From positions 372,001 through 436,000 of the forward strand of contig NZ_OBMJ01000002.1 of the NCBI RefSeq assembly GCF_900199205.1: DNA of 64,000 nucleotides. Direction: 5' to 3'. Position 1 is the first letter of the stretch. Each line of letters starts with the position of its first letter. This DNA is from Streptomyces sp. 1331.2 (GTDB taxonomy: Bacteria; Actinomycetota; Actinomycetes; Streptomycetales; Streptomycetaceae). Made by a program: the position numbers and the translations under genes. The notes under the pieces are model-generated. The model had not been told where the DNA came from. It did no database searches and saw only the letters and a program-made list of their open reading frames with translations. Positions 17,431 to 26,873 of the stretch are shown in pieces.

Positions 17431-20400
17431 ATGGACGGATTGGCTCAGCGGACCGGGACCGGCCGGGCCGCACGCACCTACCCCCTCTCGCCCGCGCAGT
17501 CGCGGCTGTGGCTGCTGTCGATGCTCAACGAGGGCTCGCCGGAGTTCAACGTCACGCTCGCCTGGCGGATCCGGGGCCCGCTGGACACGACGCTCCTGCG
17601 CCGGTCGCTGGCGACGGTCGTCGCGCGGCACGACCCGCTGCGCACGCGCTTCCCCACCACCGGGTCCGCCACCGTACAGCTGGTGGAGCCGGAAGCCGAC
17701 GTGCCCTGGCGTACGGACGACATCCGCGCAGTGCCGGCCGACGCACGCGAGGAAGCCCTGAGCCAGGCGGTGCGCGAGGAGGCCCTCACCCCCTTCGCCC
17801 TCGACACCGCCCCGCTGCTGCGCGCCCGCGCGGTCCAGCTCGCCGACGACGACCTCGCCGTGGTCCTCACACTCCACCACCTGATCACCGACGGGTGGTC
17901 CACGGGCATCCTGGTGGACGAGTGGGGCACGGCCTACCACGCACTGGCCGCAGGGCGGACCCCGCGCTTCGAACCGCTGGCCGAGTGCTACGGCGACGAC
18001 GCCACACGGCGGCGCGAGCGGATCGACAGCGGCGCCCTCCAGGAGTCCCTGGCCTGGTGGCGGAAGCGGCTCGACGGCGTGGAGCCACTGGAACTGCCCG
18101 CCGACCGGCCACGCACCCGGCAGCGGGACTGGCACGGCGCCACCGTCGACACACTGTGGCAAGGGCAGCGGTTCGACGCACTGACGGCCTTCGCCCGCGC
18201 CCACCGGACCACCCTGTTCACGGTTCTCGTGGCGGCGCTCAAGGTCGTCCTGTCCCGCTACGCCGGCAGCCGGGACATCGCCGTCGGGCTACCGGTGGCC
18301 GGACGGGACCGCACCGGGACGGAGGACCTGGTCGGCCTCTTCTTCGACACCGTCGTGCTGCGCACGGACCTGTCCGGCGCCCCGACGTTCGCGCAGCTGC
18401 TGGAGCGCGTCCAGGAGGGCCTGCTCGACGCCTACGACCACCAGGACGTCCCGTTCGAGCAGATCGTCGAGGCACTGGCACCGGAACGGGACGCGGGCCG
18501 CACGCCGGTGTTCCAGGTGTGGTGCGAGATGGACAACACCGACCGGCAGGACCTGGCGCTGCCCGGTGCCCGCGTCCACGAGATCGACGTGCCCACCGAC
18601 ACCGCCAAGTTCGACCTGTCGCTGTCCGTGCGACAGGGGAGCGACCGGCTGGAGCTGTCGCTGGGGTACCGCACGGACCTGTTCACCCGGGCCACGGCCG
18701 AGCGATGGCAGCGATCCCTCGAACACGTCCTCACGCAGGCCATGACCCGTGCCGACGAACCCGTGGACCAGCTGCCCGTACTCCCGGACGACGAGAGCCG
18801 CCGAGTGGTGGAACTGGGCCGCGGACCGCACACCCCGCCCGCCTCCGATGTGCTCACCCGCTTCGAGCAGCAGGCCGCCGCCCGCCCGCAAGCCCCCGCA
18901 GTGGTCTGCGGGGACAGGACGCTGTCGTACGGACAGCTCGACGCGCTGGCCGAACGGATCGCGCACGCGCTGCACCGCTCGGGCGCCAACACCGAGAGCC
19001 GGATCGCGGTGTGCCTGGAACGCGGGCCCGAACTGGTCGCGGCCTTCCTGGGCACCTGGAAGGCCGGGGCGGCCTACGTCCCGCTGGAACCGGCCCACCC
19101 CGACGAGCGGAACCGGTTCGTCCTGGAGGACACCGGCGCCCCCGTGGTGCTGACGCAACGCGCCCTCGCCCACCGGTTCACGCACTGCCCGGTCGAGGTG
19201 GTCTGCCTGGACGCGCCGGACCGGGACGACACCGAGCCCGCACGGCCGGGACGCACGGCGCGGCAACCGGCCGCCCCGGGCACGCTCGCCTACGTCATCT
19301 ACACCTCGGGGTCGACCGGGCGCCCCAAGGGCGTCATGATCGAGCACGGGCCGCTCGCCAACTTCGTGCAGTCGTGCGCGGACCGCTACGCACTGCGCAC
19401 GGCCGGCGGCGCCGCCCTCTTCGCCTCGGTCGCGGCCGACGCGGTCGTGCCGAACATCCTCACCCCGCTGGTCCTCGGCCAGCCACTGCACGTACTGCCC
19501 GAGACGCTCGACCTGGCCGACCTGGGGCCCGCGCTGGCCGCCTCCGGCCCCTACTCGTTCCTCAAGGTCACACCCTCCCACCTGAACCTGCTCACCGAGC
19601 AGCTGACGGCGGACCAGGCCGAGGCACTGGCCGGCGTCATGGTGGTGGGCGCCGAGGCCTTCCCCGCCCGCACACTGCGCGCCTGGCGGGCGCTGGACCG
19701 GACATCGGTGGTGCTGAACGAATACGGCCCGACCGAAGCGACCGTCGCCAACTCCCTCTACACCACGCAGCCGTCCGACACCGACACCTTCGATGCGGGC
19801 CTCCTGCCGATCGGCGTGCCGATCGCCAACACCTCCATGTACGTCCTGGACAGCCGCATGAACCCCGTACCGCCCGGAGCGATCGGCCAGATCCACATCG
19901 GCGGCCACTGCCTGGCACGGGGCTACGAGCGCCGACCGGCTCTCACCGCCGACCGGTTCGTGCCCGACCCCTACTCCACCGAACCCGGCGCACGGCTGTA
20001 CGCCACGGGCGACCTCGGCCGGGTACTCGCCGACGGCAACGTCCACTTCCTCGGACGGGCGGACGACCAGGTCAAGATCCGCGGCTACCGCGTGGAACCC
20101 GGCGAGGTCGAGGCGGCACTCGCCCGACACCCCGACGTCACCGCGGTCCACGTGGCCGCCATCACCGCCCCGCACGGTGACGAACTGGCGGCATGGGTGG
20201 CCCTGCAGCCCGGTACGACCGTGCGCCCCGGAGAACTGCGCGCCTGGCTCGCCCGGCTGCTGCCCGACCCCATGGTGCCCTCGCACTACGCCACCGTCGA
20301 CGCCATCCCCCTCACCGCGCACGGCAAGATCGACCGCCGGCAACTGCCCGACCCCAAGGGCACGCAGAACCTTCCCACCCGTCCCCCCGCCACCGACGCC

Positions 20401-21510
20401 GAGCGAGCCCTGGCCCGCATCTGGCAGGAGCTCCTCGGCCGCGACACCGTCGGCGCCGACGACAACTTCTTCTCCCTGGGCGGCACCTCCCTCACGGGCC
20501 TGCGCATGATCACCCGCTTACGGAACGAACTGCACGAACAGGTCGCGATGCGCGACCTGTTCGAGAACCCCACCATCGCCGCACTCGCACACCTGTGGAA
20601 CCGACCGGCCGACGGCACGGCAGAGCGGACCACGCCGGCCACCCGCTCCCTCGTCACCCTGAAAGCCGGCCAGGACGACGGCAGGAAACTGTTCTGCGTG
20701 CACCCGAGCGGGGGCAGCGTCCACTGGTACCAGCCCATCGCCGCCGTACTGCGCCCCGAGGACACCCTCCTGGCCTTCCAACTCCTCGAACTGGAACTGG
20801 CCCAGGCGTCGACACCCGTCACGGTGGCAAGCCTCACCACCCGCTACCTGGAGGAACTGCGCGCCCTCCAGCCCACCGGGCCGTACCACCTGCTCGGCTA
20901 CTCCTGGAGCGGCGTCGTCGCACTGGAAATGGCGGCACAACTCCACCAGTGCGGCGAGACGGTCGCGTCACTGATCCTGGTCGAACCGACCCTCCCGGAC
21001 CCGTACACGCTCACCACCCTGCGGCCCATCATCCAGCTGCACCGGCGCTGCGCCCGGCTGATCGACGACATCACCCGCGTCGCGAACGCGGGCGGCGACC
21101 CCACCGCACTGCGCGCCGAACTCGAAACGGTCCTCGCCGAGTCCGAACTGCTCCCGGACGCCGTCAGCGAACTCACCACGGCGGCACCCGTTCGCGCCGC
21201 CGGTCAGCTCTTCGAGGCCTTCCACACCCACCGGCCCACCACCTACCCGGGCAGTGTCGATCTCATCGTCACGCAGGAATGCCGTGCGGCGAGCACGCGA
21301 CAGCCGTCCGCGGCCTCGGGAACCTCCTACCCCACCTACCTCGACAGCTGGCGGACGATCGCCCAGGGCGGACTCACCGTCCACGACGCGGGCGGCCACC
21401 ACAAGTCGATGCTGAACCCCGAGCACGTCCACACCGTCGCCGACGCCCTCTACGGCCACCCCCTCACACGCCCGGCCCAGGCACCCGCGCACCCACGAGA
21501 GGCACGATGA
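17431..21510 (+). CDS. NRPS 3: C-A-T-TE termination module
   Basis: This 1359-residue protein is the releasing module. The C domain (about residues 18-460) has HHLITDGWS. The A domain (about 475-975) has YTSGSTGRPKGV, NEYGPTEA and the catalytic Lys in AHGKIDRR. The T domain has LGGTSL (Ser1020). The type I thioesterase has GYSWSG (nucleophile Ser1158) and a late GGHHKSML histidine motif. The hand-aligned A code is about DAPKVGEVAK. The K in FLKVTPSHL and the E in NEYGPTE are shared with Asn/Asp-type A domains (DLTKxGxxGK), but other positions differ, so the substrate is tentative. The TE releases the product by hydrolysis or cyclisation. The ATG lies 10 bases after GATGGAG, and the stop overlaps the methyltransferase start (ATGA). 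Confidence 0.94.
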   Translation: MDGLAQRTGTGRAARTYPLSPAQSRLWLLSMLNEGSPEFNVTLAWRIRGPLDTTLLRRSLATVVARHDPLRTRFPTTGSATVQLVEPEADVPWRTDDIRAVPADAREEALSQAVREEALTPFALDTAPLLRARAVQLADDDLAVVLTLHHLITDGWSTGILVDEWGTAYHALAAGRTPRFEPLAECYGDDATRRRERIDSGALQESLAWWRKRLDGVEPLELPADRPRTRQRDWHGATVDTLWQGQRFDALTAFARAHRTTLFTVLVAALKVVLSRYAGSRDIAVGLPVAGRDRTGTEDLVGLFFDTVVLRTDLSGAPTFAQLLERVQEGLLDAYDHQDVPFEQIVEALAPERDAGRTPVFQVWCEMDNTDRQDLALPGARVHEIDVPTDTAKFDLSLSVRQGSDRLELSLGYRTDLFTRATAERWQRSLEHVLTQAMTRADEPVDQLPVLPDDESRRVVELGRGPHTPPASDVLTRFEQQAAARPQAPAVVCGDRTLSYGQLDALAERIAHALHRSGANTESRIAVCLERGPELVAAFLGTWKAGAAYVPLEPAHPDERNRFVLEDTGAPVVLTQRALAHRFTHCPVEVVCLDAPDRDDTEPARPGRTARQPAAPGTLAYVIYTSGSTGRPKGVMIEHGPLANFVQSCADRYALRTAGGAALFASVAADAVVPNILTPLVLGQPLHVLPETLDLADLGPALAASGPYSFLKVTPSHLNLLTEQLTADQAEALAGVMVVGAEAFPARTLRAWRALDRTSVVLNEYGPTEATVANSLYTTQPSDTDTFDAGLLPIGVPIANTSMYVLDSRMNPVPPGAIGQIHIGGHCLARGYERRPALTADRFVPDPYSTEPGARLYATGDLGRVLADGNVHFLGRADDQVKIRGYRVEPGEVEAALARHPDVTAVHVAAITAPHGDELAAWVALQPGTTVRPGELRAWLARLLPDPMVPSHYATVDAIPLTAHGKIDRRQLPDPKGTQNLPTRPPATDAERALARIWQELLGRDTVGADDNFFSLGGTSLTGLRMITRLRNELHEQVAMRDLFENPTIAALAHLWNRPADGTAERTTPATRSLVTLKAGQDDGRKLFCVHPSGGSVHWYQPIAAVLRPEDTLLAFQLLELELAQASTPVTVASLTTRYLEELRALQPTGPYHLLGYSWSGVVALEMAAQLHQCGETVASLILVEPTLPDPYTLTTLRPIIQLHRRCARLIDDITRVANAGGDPTALRAELETVLAESELLPDAVSELTTAAPVRAAGQLFEAFHTHRPTTYPGSVDLIVTQECRAASTRQPSAASGTSYPTYLDSWRTIAQGGLTVHDAGGHHKSMLNPEHVHTVADALYGHPLTRPAQAPAHPREAR

Positions 21511-22736
21511 ACCCCAGCAACGGCCACGAAGCCGTCATCGGCGGCTTCTACACCGACAGCCCGTACCCATGGCGAGCCCACACACTGCAGCAACCGCTCG
21601 ATCCCGGCCTGTACCCCGCGCTGCTCTCCCAAGCGGTGGGCGACTTCGACCACCGCCGGATCGCACCCGACGGAGCGGTCTGGGTGGCCGGCTGCGGCGT
21701 CAACCAGGCCCTGATCACCGCTCAGCGCCACCCGTCGGCCCGGGTCGTGGGCACGGACGTCTCCGAAGGCTCACTCGCCCTGTGTGACCAGGGGCGCAAG
21801 GAACTCGGCCTGGACAACCTGGAGTTGCGCCAGGAGGGACTGACCGCCGCCCGCTACCACGAAGAGTTCGACTACATCGTCTGCACGGGCGTCCTGCACC
21901 ACAACCCGGATCCGTCGGCCCTCCTCCAGCACCTGGCCGCCGCGCTGCGTCCCACCGGCGTCCTGGAGGTCATGGTCTACAACACCTACCACCGCCGCAA
22001 TCCGGTCGCCTTCCAGCAAGCCACTCGGCTCCTCGCCGCAGACACCGCCTCGGTGCCGAGCACCGGACGCGCACTGGCCGACGCGTTGGACCTGCGGAAC
22101 TCCCTGGCCGGCGATCTCGCCGAAGCGCGGCTTCAGCCGGACGCCGCCTTCACCGACACCTGGCTCAACCCCTACGAACTGACCTTCACCGTCGAGGAGT
22201 TCCGGGCACTGGCCGAGCGCTGCGGCCTGCTCCTCGAAGCGCCCCGCACCGGTCCGCACGACGACTCCGGCGAAGCCGCCCTGTGGGACGTCGTCCTGCA
22301 CGACGCGGCGCTGCGCGAGCGCTACGAGGCGTGCGACGACCACACCCGATGGCGCATCGCGCAACTGCTGCTCGCCGAGGAGTCGCCGTACAACTGGTTC
22401 TACCTCCGCAGGGCCGACGCACCACTACCCGCCTCCAGCGACACCTCACGCAACGCCGCCTTCCTGGCCGCCCGGGCCGCACCCGTCGCCGCTGCCCAAC
22501 GCACCTGGGCACTGCGCGGAGCCGAGGGATACCGCGTGCTCGTCGAATCCTCACCCCTGCCCGTGATGCCCGTCGCTCCCGAGTTCCGCGCCCTGTGGGA
22601 ACACCTCACGCCGGAGTGGACCATCGGACAGACGTGCACCCGGCTGGGCCTGCCCACCGACCCGCAGACGGTACGGCGGATGCGCGCCCAACTGACCACA
22701 CCCGAGTTCCCGTACGTGCTGAGCGTGCCCGCGTAG
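21507..22736 (+). CDS. class I SAM-dependent methyltransferase
   Basis: This is a 409-residue protein. The N-terminal half holds a Rossmann methyltransferase: motif I VWVAGCGVNQ (58-67), an acidic ribose-binding residue in VVGTDVSEGSL, and YIVCTGVLHHNPDPSALLQHLAAALRPTGVLEVMVYN as motifs IV-V. The C-terminal 180 residues are an extension I do not recognise, ending with an MPVAPEFRALWEHLTPEWTIGQTCTRLG stretch. The ATG overlaps the NRPS3 stop by 4 bases, so translation is probably coupled. It is a likely tailoring enzyme that O-, N- or C-methylates the peptide or a building block. Similar proteins also occur outside peptide clusters, so the substrate stays open. Confidence 0.85.
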   Translation: MNPSNGHEAVIGGFYTDSPYPWRAHTLQQPLDPGLYPALLSQAVGDFDHRRIAPDGAVWVAGCGVNQALITAQRHPSARVVGTDVSEGSLALCDQGRKELGLDNLELRQEGLTAARYHEEFDYIVCTGVLHHNPDPSALLQHLAAALRPTGVLEVMVYNTYHRRNPVAFQQATRLLAADTASVPSTGRALADALDLRNSLAGDLAEARLQPDAAFTDTWLNPYELTFTVEEFRALAERCGLLLEAPRTGPHDDSGEAALWDVVLHDAALRERYEACDDHTRWRIAQLLLAEESPYNWFYLRRADAPLPASSDTSRNAAFLAARAAPVAAAQRTWALRGAEGYRVLVESSPLPVMPVAPEFRALWEHLTPEWTIGQTCTRLGLPTDPQTVRRMRAQLTTPEFPYVLSVPA

Positions 22737-22762
22737 GCACGCACGACAGAAAGGGGCGAGAC

Positions 22763-23908
22763 ATGTCGGCCACACCAGGTGTCTCCGCACGACGACTACT
22801 GGACGATCTGGACGCACTGGCCGCCATCGGAGGCCGACCGGACGGCGGGGTGGACCGCGTCGCCGGCACGGCCGAGGACCTGCGAGCCCGTCGCTGGCTC
22901 GCCGAGCAGATGCGGGCCCGGGGACTCCTGTCCCGAACCGACGACATCGGCAACGTCTTCGGCCACACACCGAACGCGGCGAAGCGCCGGCTGCTCGTCG
23001 GTTCCCACACCGACACCGTTCCCGCGGGCGGCCGGCTCGACGGCGCCTACGGCGTGATCGCCGCCCTGGAGGTGCTGACCACCCTGCACGAGCACGGCCA
23101 TCCGGCCGCCGACGCGCTGGAGATCGTGAGCTTCTGGGACGAGGAAGGCGCCCAGCCGCAGTCCCCGGGCGGCATGACCGGCTCCACCGCCCTGTGCGCC
23201 GACCCGCACCTGGCCGAGATCACCGGCTTCGTGGAACTGCACATCGAGCAGGGGCCACGGATGGAACTGGCGGGCCAGGAACTGTGCGTGGTGGACGGCA
23301 TCGTCGGCGTGGACCGCCACCTGATCCGGGCCGTGGGCGAGCCCAACCACGCGGGGACGACCCCGTTCCCGCTACGCAAGGACGCCGGCCGGGCCATGGC
23401 CCGCGCCGCGGCCGCCGCTCACGACCTCATGCAGTCCGTCAGCGACACACTCGTGGGCAACATCGGCTCCTTCACCCTCGAACCGGGCGCCCCCAACGTG
23501 ATCCCGGGCGCCGCCCACCTGGTACTGGAGCTGCGCTCCCCCCACGAGGACGCCCTCACCCGCTGCGCCGAACTCATCCTGGAACACACCCGGGCCATCG
23601 CCGCCGAAGAAGGGTGCACGGTCGAGCACCGGATGCTCTCGCACAAGCCCGTGGTCGCCTTCGACGAGAGCATGCGCACCCTGGTGGAGAAAGTGTGCCG
23701 CAGCACCGGACGGCCCGCCGGGTCGCTGTACAGCTACGCGGGCCACGACGCAGGGGTCATGAGCGCGCACGTCCCCACCGCGATGGTGTTCGTGCCCAGC
23801 ACCCGGGGCGTCAGCCACTCACCGCACGAGCACACCCCCGACCGGCTGCTGACCCAGGGCGCCCAGGTGCTCCTCGAAACGGTGATCGCCCACCATGACA
23901 GTCACTGA
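22763..23908 (+). CDS. M20-type N-carbamoyl-amino-acid hydrolase / hydantoinase-carbamoylase family amidase
   Basis: This is a 381-residue dinuclear-metal amidohydrolase. Metal-ligand motifs are present in order: GSHTDTVPAGGRLDGAYG, WDEEGAQ, ELHIEQGP, GEPNHAGTTPFPLRKDA, SYAGHDAGVMS and STRGVSHSPHE. The family includes N-carbamoyl-L-amino-acid hydrolases, beta-ureidopropionase and allantoate amidohydrolase. The ATG follows AAAGGGGCGAG. In this cluster it could release a carbamoyl group from an intermediate or make beta-alanine from ureidopropionate, in parallel with PanD. It could also be a peptide-maturing or self-resistance amidase. These are inferences. It overlaps the next gene by 14 bases. 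Confidence 0.88.
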   Translation: MSATPGVSARRLLDDLDALAAIGGRPDGGVDRVAGTAEDLRARRWLAEQMRARGLLSRTDDIGNVFGHTPNAAKRRLLVGSHTDTVPAGGRLDGAYGVIAALEVLTTLHEHGHPAADALEIVSFWDEEGAQPQSPGGMTGSTALCADPHLAEITGFVELHIEQGPRMELAGQELCVVDGIVGVDRHLIRAVGEPNHAGTTPFPLRKDAGRAMARAAAAAHDLMQSVSDTLVGNIGSFTLEPGAPNVIPGAAHLVLELRSPHEDALTRCAELILEHTRAIAAEEGCTVEHRMLSHKPVVAFDESMRTLVEKVCRSTGRPAGSLYSYAGHDAGVMSAHVPTAMVFVPSTRGVSHSPHEHTPDRLLTQGAQVLLETVIAHHDSH

Positions 23909-25550
23909 CCACGCCGCCGGCCGCGCCACGGCCCGTCTCGCGCGGGAGTTCTGGGCCTGGCGCGCGGCGCAGCGCCCGCACTCACGCGATGACATCCCGC
24001 GCCTGGACCGGCCCACGGGCTGGACCCCGGACTGGAGCGCGCAGGGGGTGGCCCGGCACCGCGAGACGCTGTCCGGATTCCGGCAGGCCGTGGCGGCGCC
24101 GGCCCCCGGCACGGCCCCGGTGCCGGTGCAGGTGGACCACCGGCTGGTCACCTCGGCCGTCGCGCGCGCCGGCTGGGAGCTGGACACCCTGCGGCTGTGG
24201 CAGCGCCACCCGGGCTTCTACGCGGATCAAGCACTCGGTGCCGTGTACGACCTGCTGCTGCCCCCGCCGCCGTTCGCACCGGTCCGGGCCCAGGCCGTGC
24301 TCCGGCACCTGCGCGACGTGCCCAGGGTGCTGGGCTGGGCCGAGGAGAACACCCGGGACCACGCCGAGGCCGAGTTCACCGCCCTCACCGTCCGAGAACT
24401 GGAGGACATCGAGACGCGCCTGGCCCGGGCCGTCCGGGAACTGACCCCGCACGTCCCCCAGGTGGCCCGGGAGCTGGCGGACGCCGCCGACGCGGCCGCG
24501 CGAGCACTCGGCGCCTTCCGGGAGCGCTGGCGGGCGAGGATGCCCGACCTGCCGCCGCACCGACCGGTGGGCGAAGGCCCGTTCCAGCGGTACCTGGCCG
24601 AGGTCGCCCTGCTGCCGTGGACCGTGGCCGAGCTGCGCGCGCTGGGCCGCCGCGAGGACGACCGCGCGGCCATGGCGGACCTGGTCGGCACACGGCACGG
24701 CCCCCCGACCGGGGAGCCCGCGCTGCCCGCGGACGCCGCGACACAGTGTGCCCGGCACGCCGCCGCGGAGCAGGACGTACGAGCCTTCTACCGCGACCGG
24801 GCGCTGCTCGACCTGCCCGCCGACCTGCCCCGCTACCGCACCGCTCCGATTCCGGGCTATCTGGCGCAGTTGAGCTGGCTCGGCATCACCGACGACCTGA
24901 CCGGTCCGGCCCGGCTCACCGAGGACGCGGTCAGCTACGTGCCTCCGCCCCGTCCCGACCTGCCCTACTTCGACCGGGCGAACGCGCACGACCCCCGGCT
25001 GGGCATCATCCACGAGGGCGTACACCACCAGCAGCTCTCGATGTCCTGGCGGCATCCCGACCCGGTCCGCCGCCACTTCCACGACTCGGCCGTCAACGAG
25101 GGCATCGCCTTCTACCACGAGGAACTGGTCCTGCTGGCCGGGCTCTTCGACGACAACCCCGCCTCCCGCCGTACCGTGCACAACTTCATGCGCCTGCGCA
25201 GCGCGCGGGTGGGCGTCGACATCGCCCTGGCCGTGGGCGGCGTGACCGTGCCCGAAGCGGCAGAGCTGCTGGTCCGCGAGGTCCCACTGGACGCCGCGAC
25301 CGCCCACCACGAAGCCGCCTTCTTCGCCCTGACACCCGGCCAGGGCCTGTCCTACCAGGCCGGCAAGACCCAGGTGCTGGCCCTGCTGGCCGACGCGCGC
25401 CGCCTGTTCGGGGACCACTTCGAGCTGCGGCGCTTTCACAACCACCTCTGGCGCAACGGCAACGTCCCGCTGTCGCTGTTGCGCTGGGAGTACCTCGGCG
25501 ACCGGGAGGAGCTGGACCGCGCCGACGCCCTGGTCACGGCCTCGGCCTGA
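23895..25550 (+). CDS. DUF885-family zinc metallohydrolase
   Basis: This is a 551-residue alpha-helical protein. A variant zinc motif HEGVHHQQLS begins at residue 373, with a downstream NEGIAFYHEELVLL (third ligand and EGxAxYxE signature), as in DUF885 proteins, which are distant relatives of M32 carboxypeptidases. The C-terminal LTPGQGLSYQAGKTQVLALLADAR segment is also typical. The ATG at 23895 overlaps the preceding amidase by 14 bases, so the two are coupled. Peptidase or amidase activity on the NRPS product, such as prodrug or leader removal, is a plausible inference. There is no signal peptide, so it should act in the cytoplasm. Its 3' end overlaps the convergent MFS gene by 17 bases. 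Confidence 0.8.
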   Translation: MTVTDHAAGRATARLAREFWAWRAAQRPHSRDDIPRLDRPTGWTPDWSAQGVARHRETLSGFRQAVAAPAPGTAPVPVQVDHRLVTSAVARAGWELDTLRLWQRHPGFYADQALGAVYDLLLPPPPFAPVRAQAVLRHLRDVPRVLGWAEENTRDHAEAEFTALTVRELEDIETRLARAVRELTPHVPQVARELADAADAAARALGAFRERWRARMPDLPPHRPVGEGPFQRYLAEVALLPWTVAELRALGRREDDRAAMADLVGTRHGPPTGEPALPADAATQCARHAAAEQDVRAFYRDRALLDLPADLPRYRTAPIPGYLAQLSWLGITDDLTGPARLTEDAVSYVPPPRPDLPYFDRANAHDPRLGIIHEGVHHQQLSMSWRHPDPVRRHFHDSAVNEGIAFYHEELVLLAGLFDDNPASRRTVHNFMRLRSARVGVDIALAVGGVTVPEAAELLVREVPLDAATAHHEAAFFALTPGQGLSYQAGKTQVLALLADARRLFGDHFELRRFHNHLWRNGNVPLSLLRWEYLGDREELDRADALVTASA

Positions 25551-26751
25551 GCACCCGGACCAGCAGCGCCGTGCAGACCAGGCAGACCGCCGCCGCCACG
25601 GCGATACCCACCGACGGCCGCACCAGCTCGGCGACCACCCCGGTCAGCCCGGCGGCGACACCCTGGCAGGACATCAGGCCGGAAGCCGCCAGCCCGAAAG
25701 CCTGGCCGCGCGACCCGACGGGCACAGCGCTGACGAACGGCTCCTGGAGGCACAGGCTGTAGCCGAACCCGACACTGGCCAGCGCCGCCAGCCCGGCGGC
25801 CACGGCGATGTCCGGCCGGGCCGCGAAGAACAGGTACGGGGCACCCAGCAGCACGGACAGCGGCAGCGCCCAGCGGTTGCGCTGGCGTCGGGTGGCGAAA
25901 CGGCCGACGAGGACGTCACCGACCAGCATGCCGACCGCCGCGGCAGTGAGCAGCGCGCCGACGGACCGAGGACGGCCGATCTCGTCCGCATACGAGATCA
26001 TGAGCGCTTCCGCGCCCACGATCCAGCACGCGGGCAGACACAGCGCCAGCAGCAGACGGCGCACCCGGACATCCGCCCACAGCGCCCGGTTGACCGACCA
26101 GGTCCTGGAAAGGGCCCGTGCCGGGGTGATCGCGGCTTCGTCCGCCCCTCGCGGCGGACGAAGCCGCAGACCAAGACGGAGCACCGCGGCGGACAGCAGG
26201 GCGCCGCCGCACACCACCCACAGCGTGCCGACCGGCCCCAGCAGCGCGAGCAGAGCGCCGCCCACGGCGAAGCCGGAGATCTGCGCAGCCCCGACCGTGA
26301 CGTTCATCAGGGACTGCGCCGGCACGAACCGACGCTCGCCCACGAGTTCCGGCAGCAGCGCCGACTTCATGGCAGCGGGCACCGGATCGAACAGGCCGTA
26401 CAGCATGCTCAGGGCCAGTACCCCGGGCACCGGCAGCACGTCGAGAGCCAACACCCCCGCCCCGACGGCCCGGGCCACGTCCCAGCCGGCCATCGTCAGC
26501 CGAGGAGGAAGCCGGTCCGCCAGGGAGAGCAGGGCGGCGCTGCCCACCACCTGCGGCAGCAATCCCGCCACGTAGGCGATGCCGGACAACAGTGGGGAGC
26601 CGCTGCGGCTGTAGACGAGCGCGGACAGGGCGAGGGCCTTCATGACCTCGCCCAGATTGAGCAGCGCGTGCGCCGCCCACAGCACCCGGAAGTCCCGCTC
26701 CCGGAACACCTCCCGGTACCCCGGGGGCCGGATGTCGTCACTGACGAGCAT
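25534..26751 (-). CDS. MFS transporter, probable product exporter
   Basis: This is a 405-residue membrane protein with about 12 hydrophobic segments, in the MFS_3/enterobactin-exporter-like group (FRVLWAAHALLNLGEVMKALALSALVY near the start). I chose ATG 26751 because GAGGAG lies 8 bases upstream; the longer frame to 26856 lacks a ribosome site. It is divergent from the ArsR-like regulator, with a 122-base shared promoter region, and sits inside the peptide cluster. Export of, and self-resistance to, the peptide is the likely role. The substrate is not known. Confidence 0.85.
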   Translation of the reverse strand: MLVSDDIRPPGYREVFRERDFRVLWAAHALLNLGEVMKALALSALVYSRSGSPLLSGIAYVAGLLPQVVGSAALLSLADRLPPRLTMAGWDVARAVGAGVLALDVLPVPGVLALSMLYGLFDPVPAAMKSALLPELVGERRFVPAQSLMNVTVGAAQISGFAVGGALLALLGPVGTLWVVCGGALLSAAVLRLGLRLRPPRGADEAAITPARALSRTWSVNRALWADVRVRRLLLALCLPACWIVGAEALMISYADEIGRPRSVGALLTAAAVGMLVGDVLVGRFATRRQRNRWALPLSVLLGAPYLFFAARPDIAVAAGLAALASVGFGYSLCLQEPFVSAVPVGSRGQAFGLAASGLMSCQGVAAGLTGVVAELVRPSVGIAVAAAVCLVCTALLVRVLRPRP

Positions 26752-26873
26752 GGTGCTTCTCCTCGGGCAGGGGGGACGGCACGGCAGCGGTTCTCCGACG
26801 GCCGGGAAACAGCACGATGGCCACGCCCGGGCGGCGTCCACTAGGGTTTCGCCCACAAACGAAAGGTCGCGCC

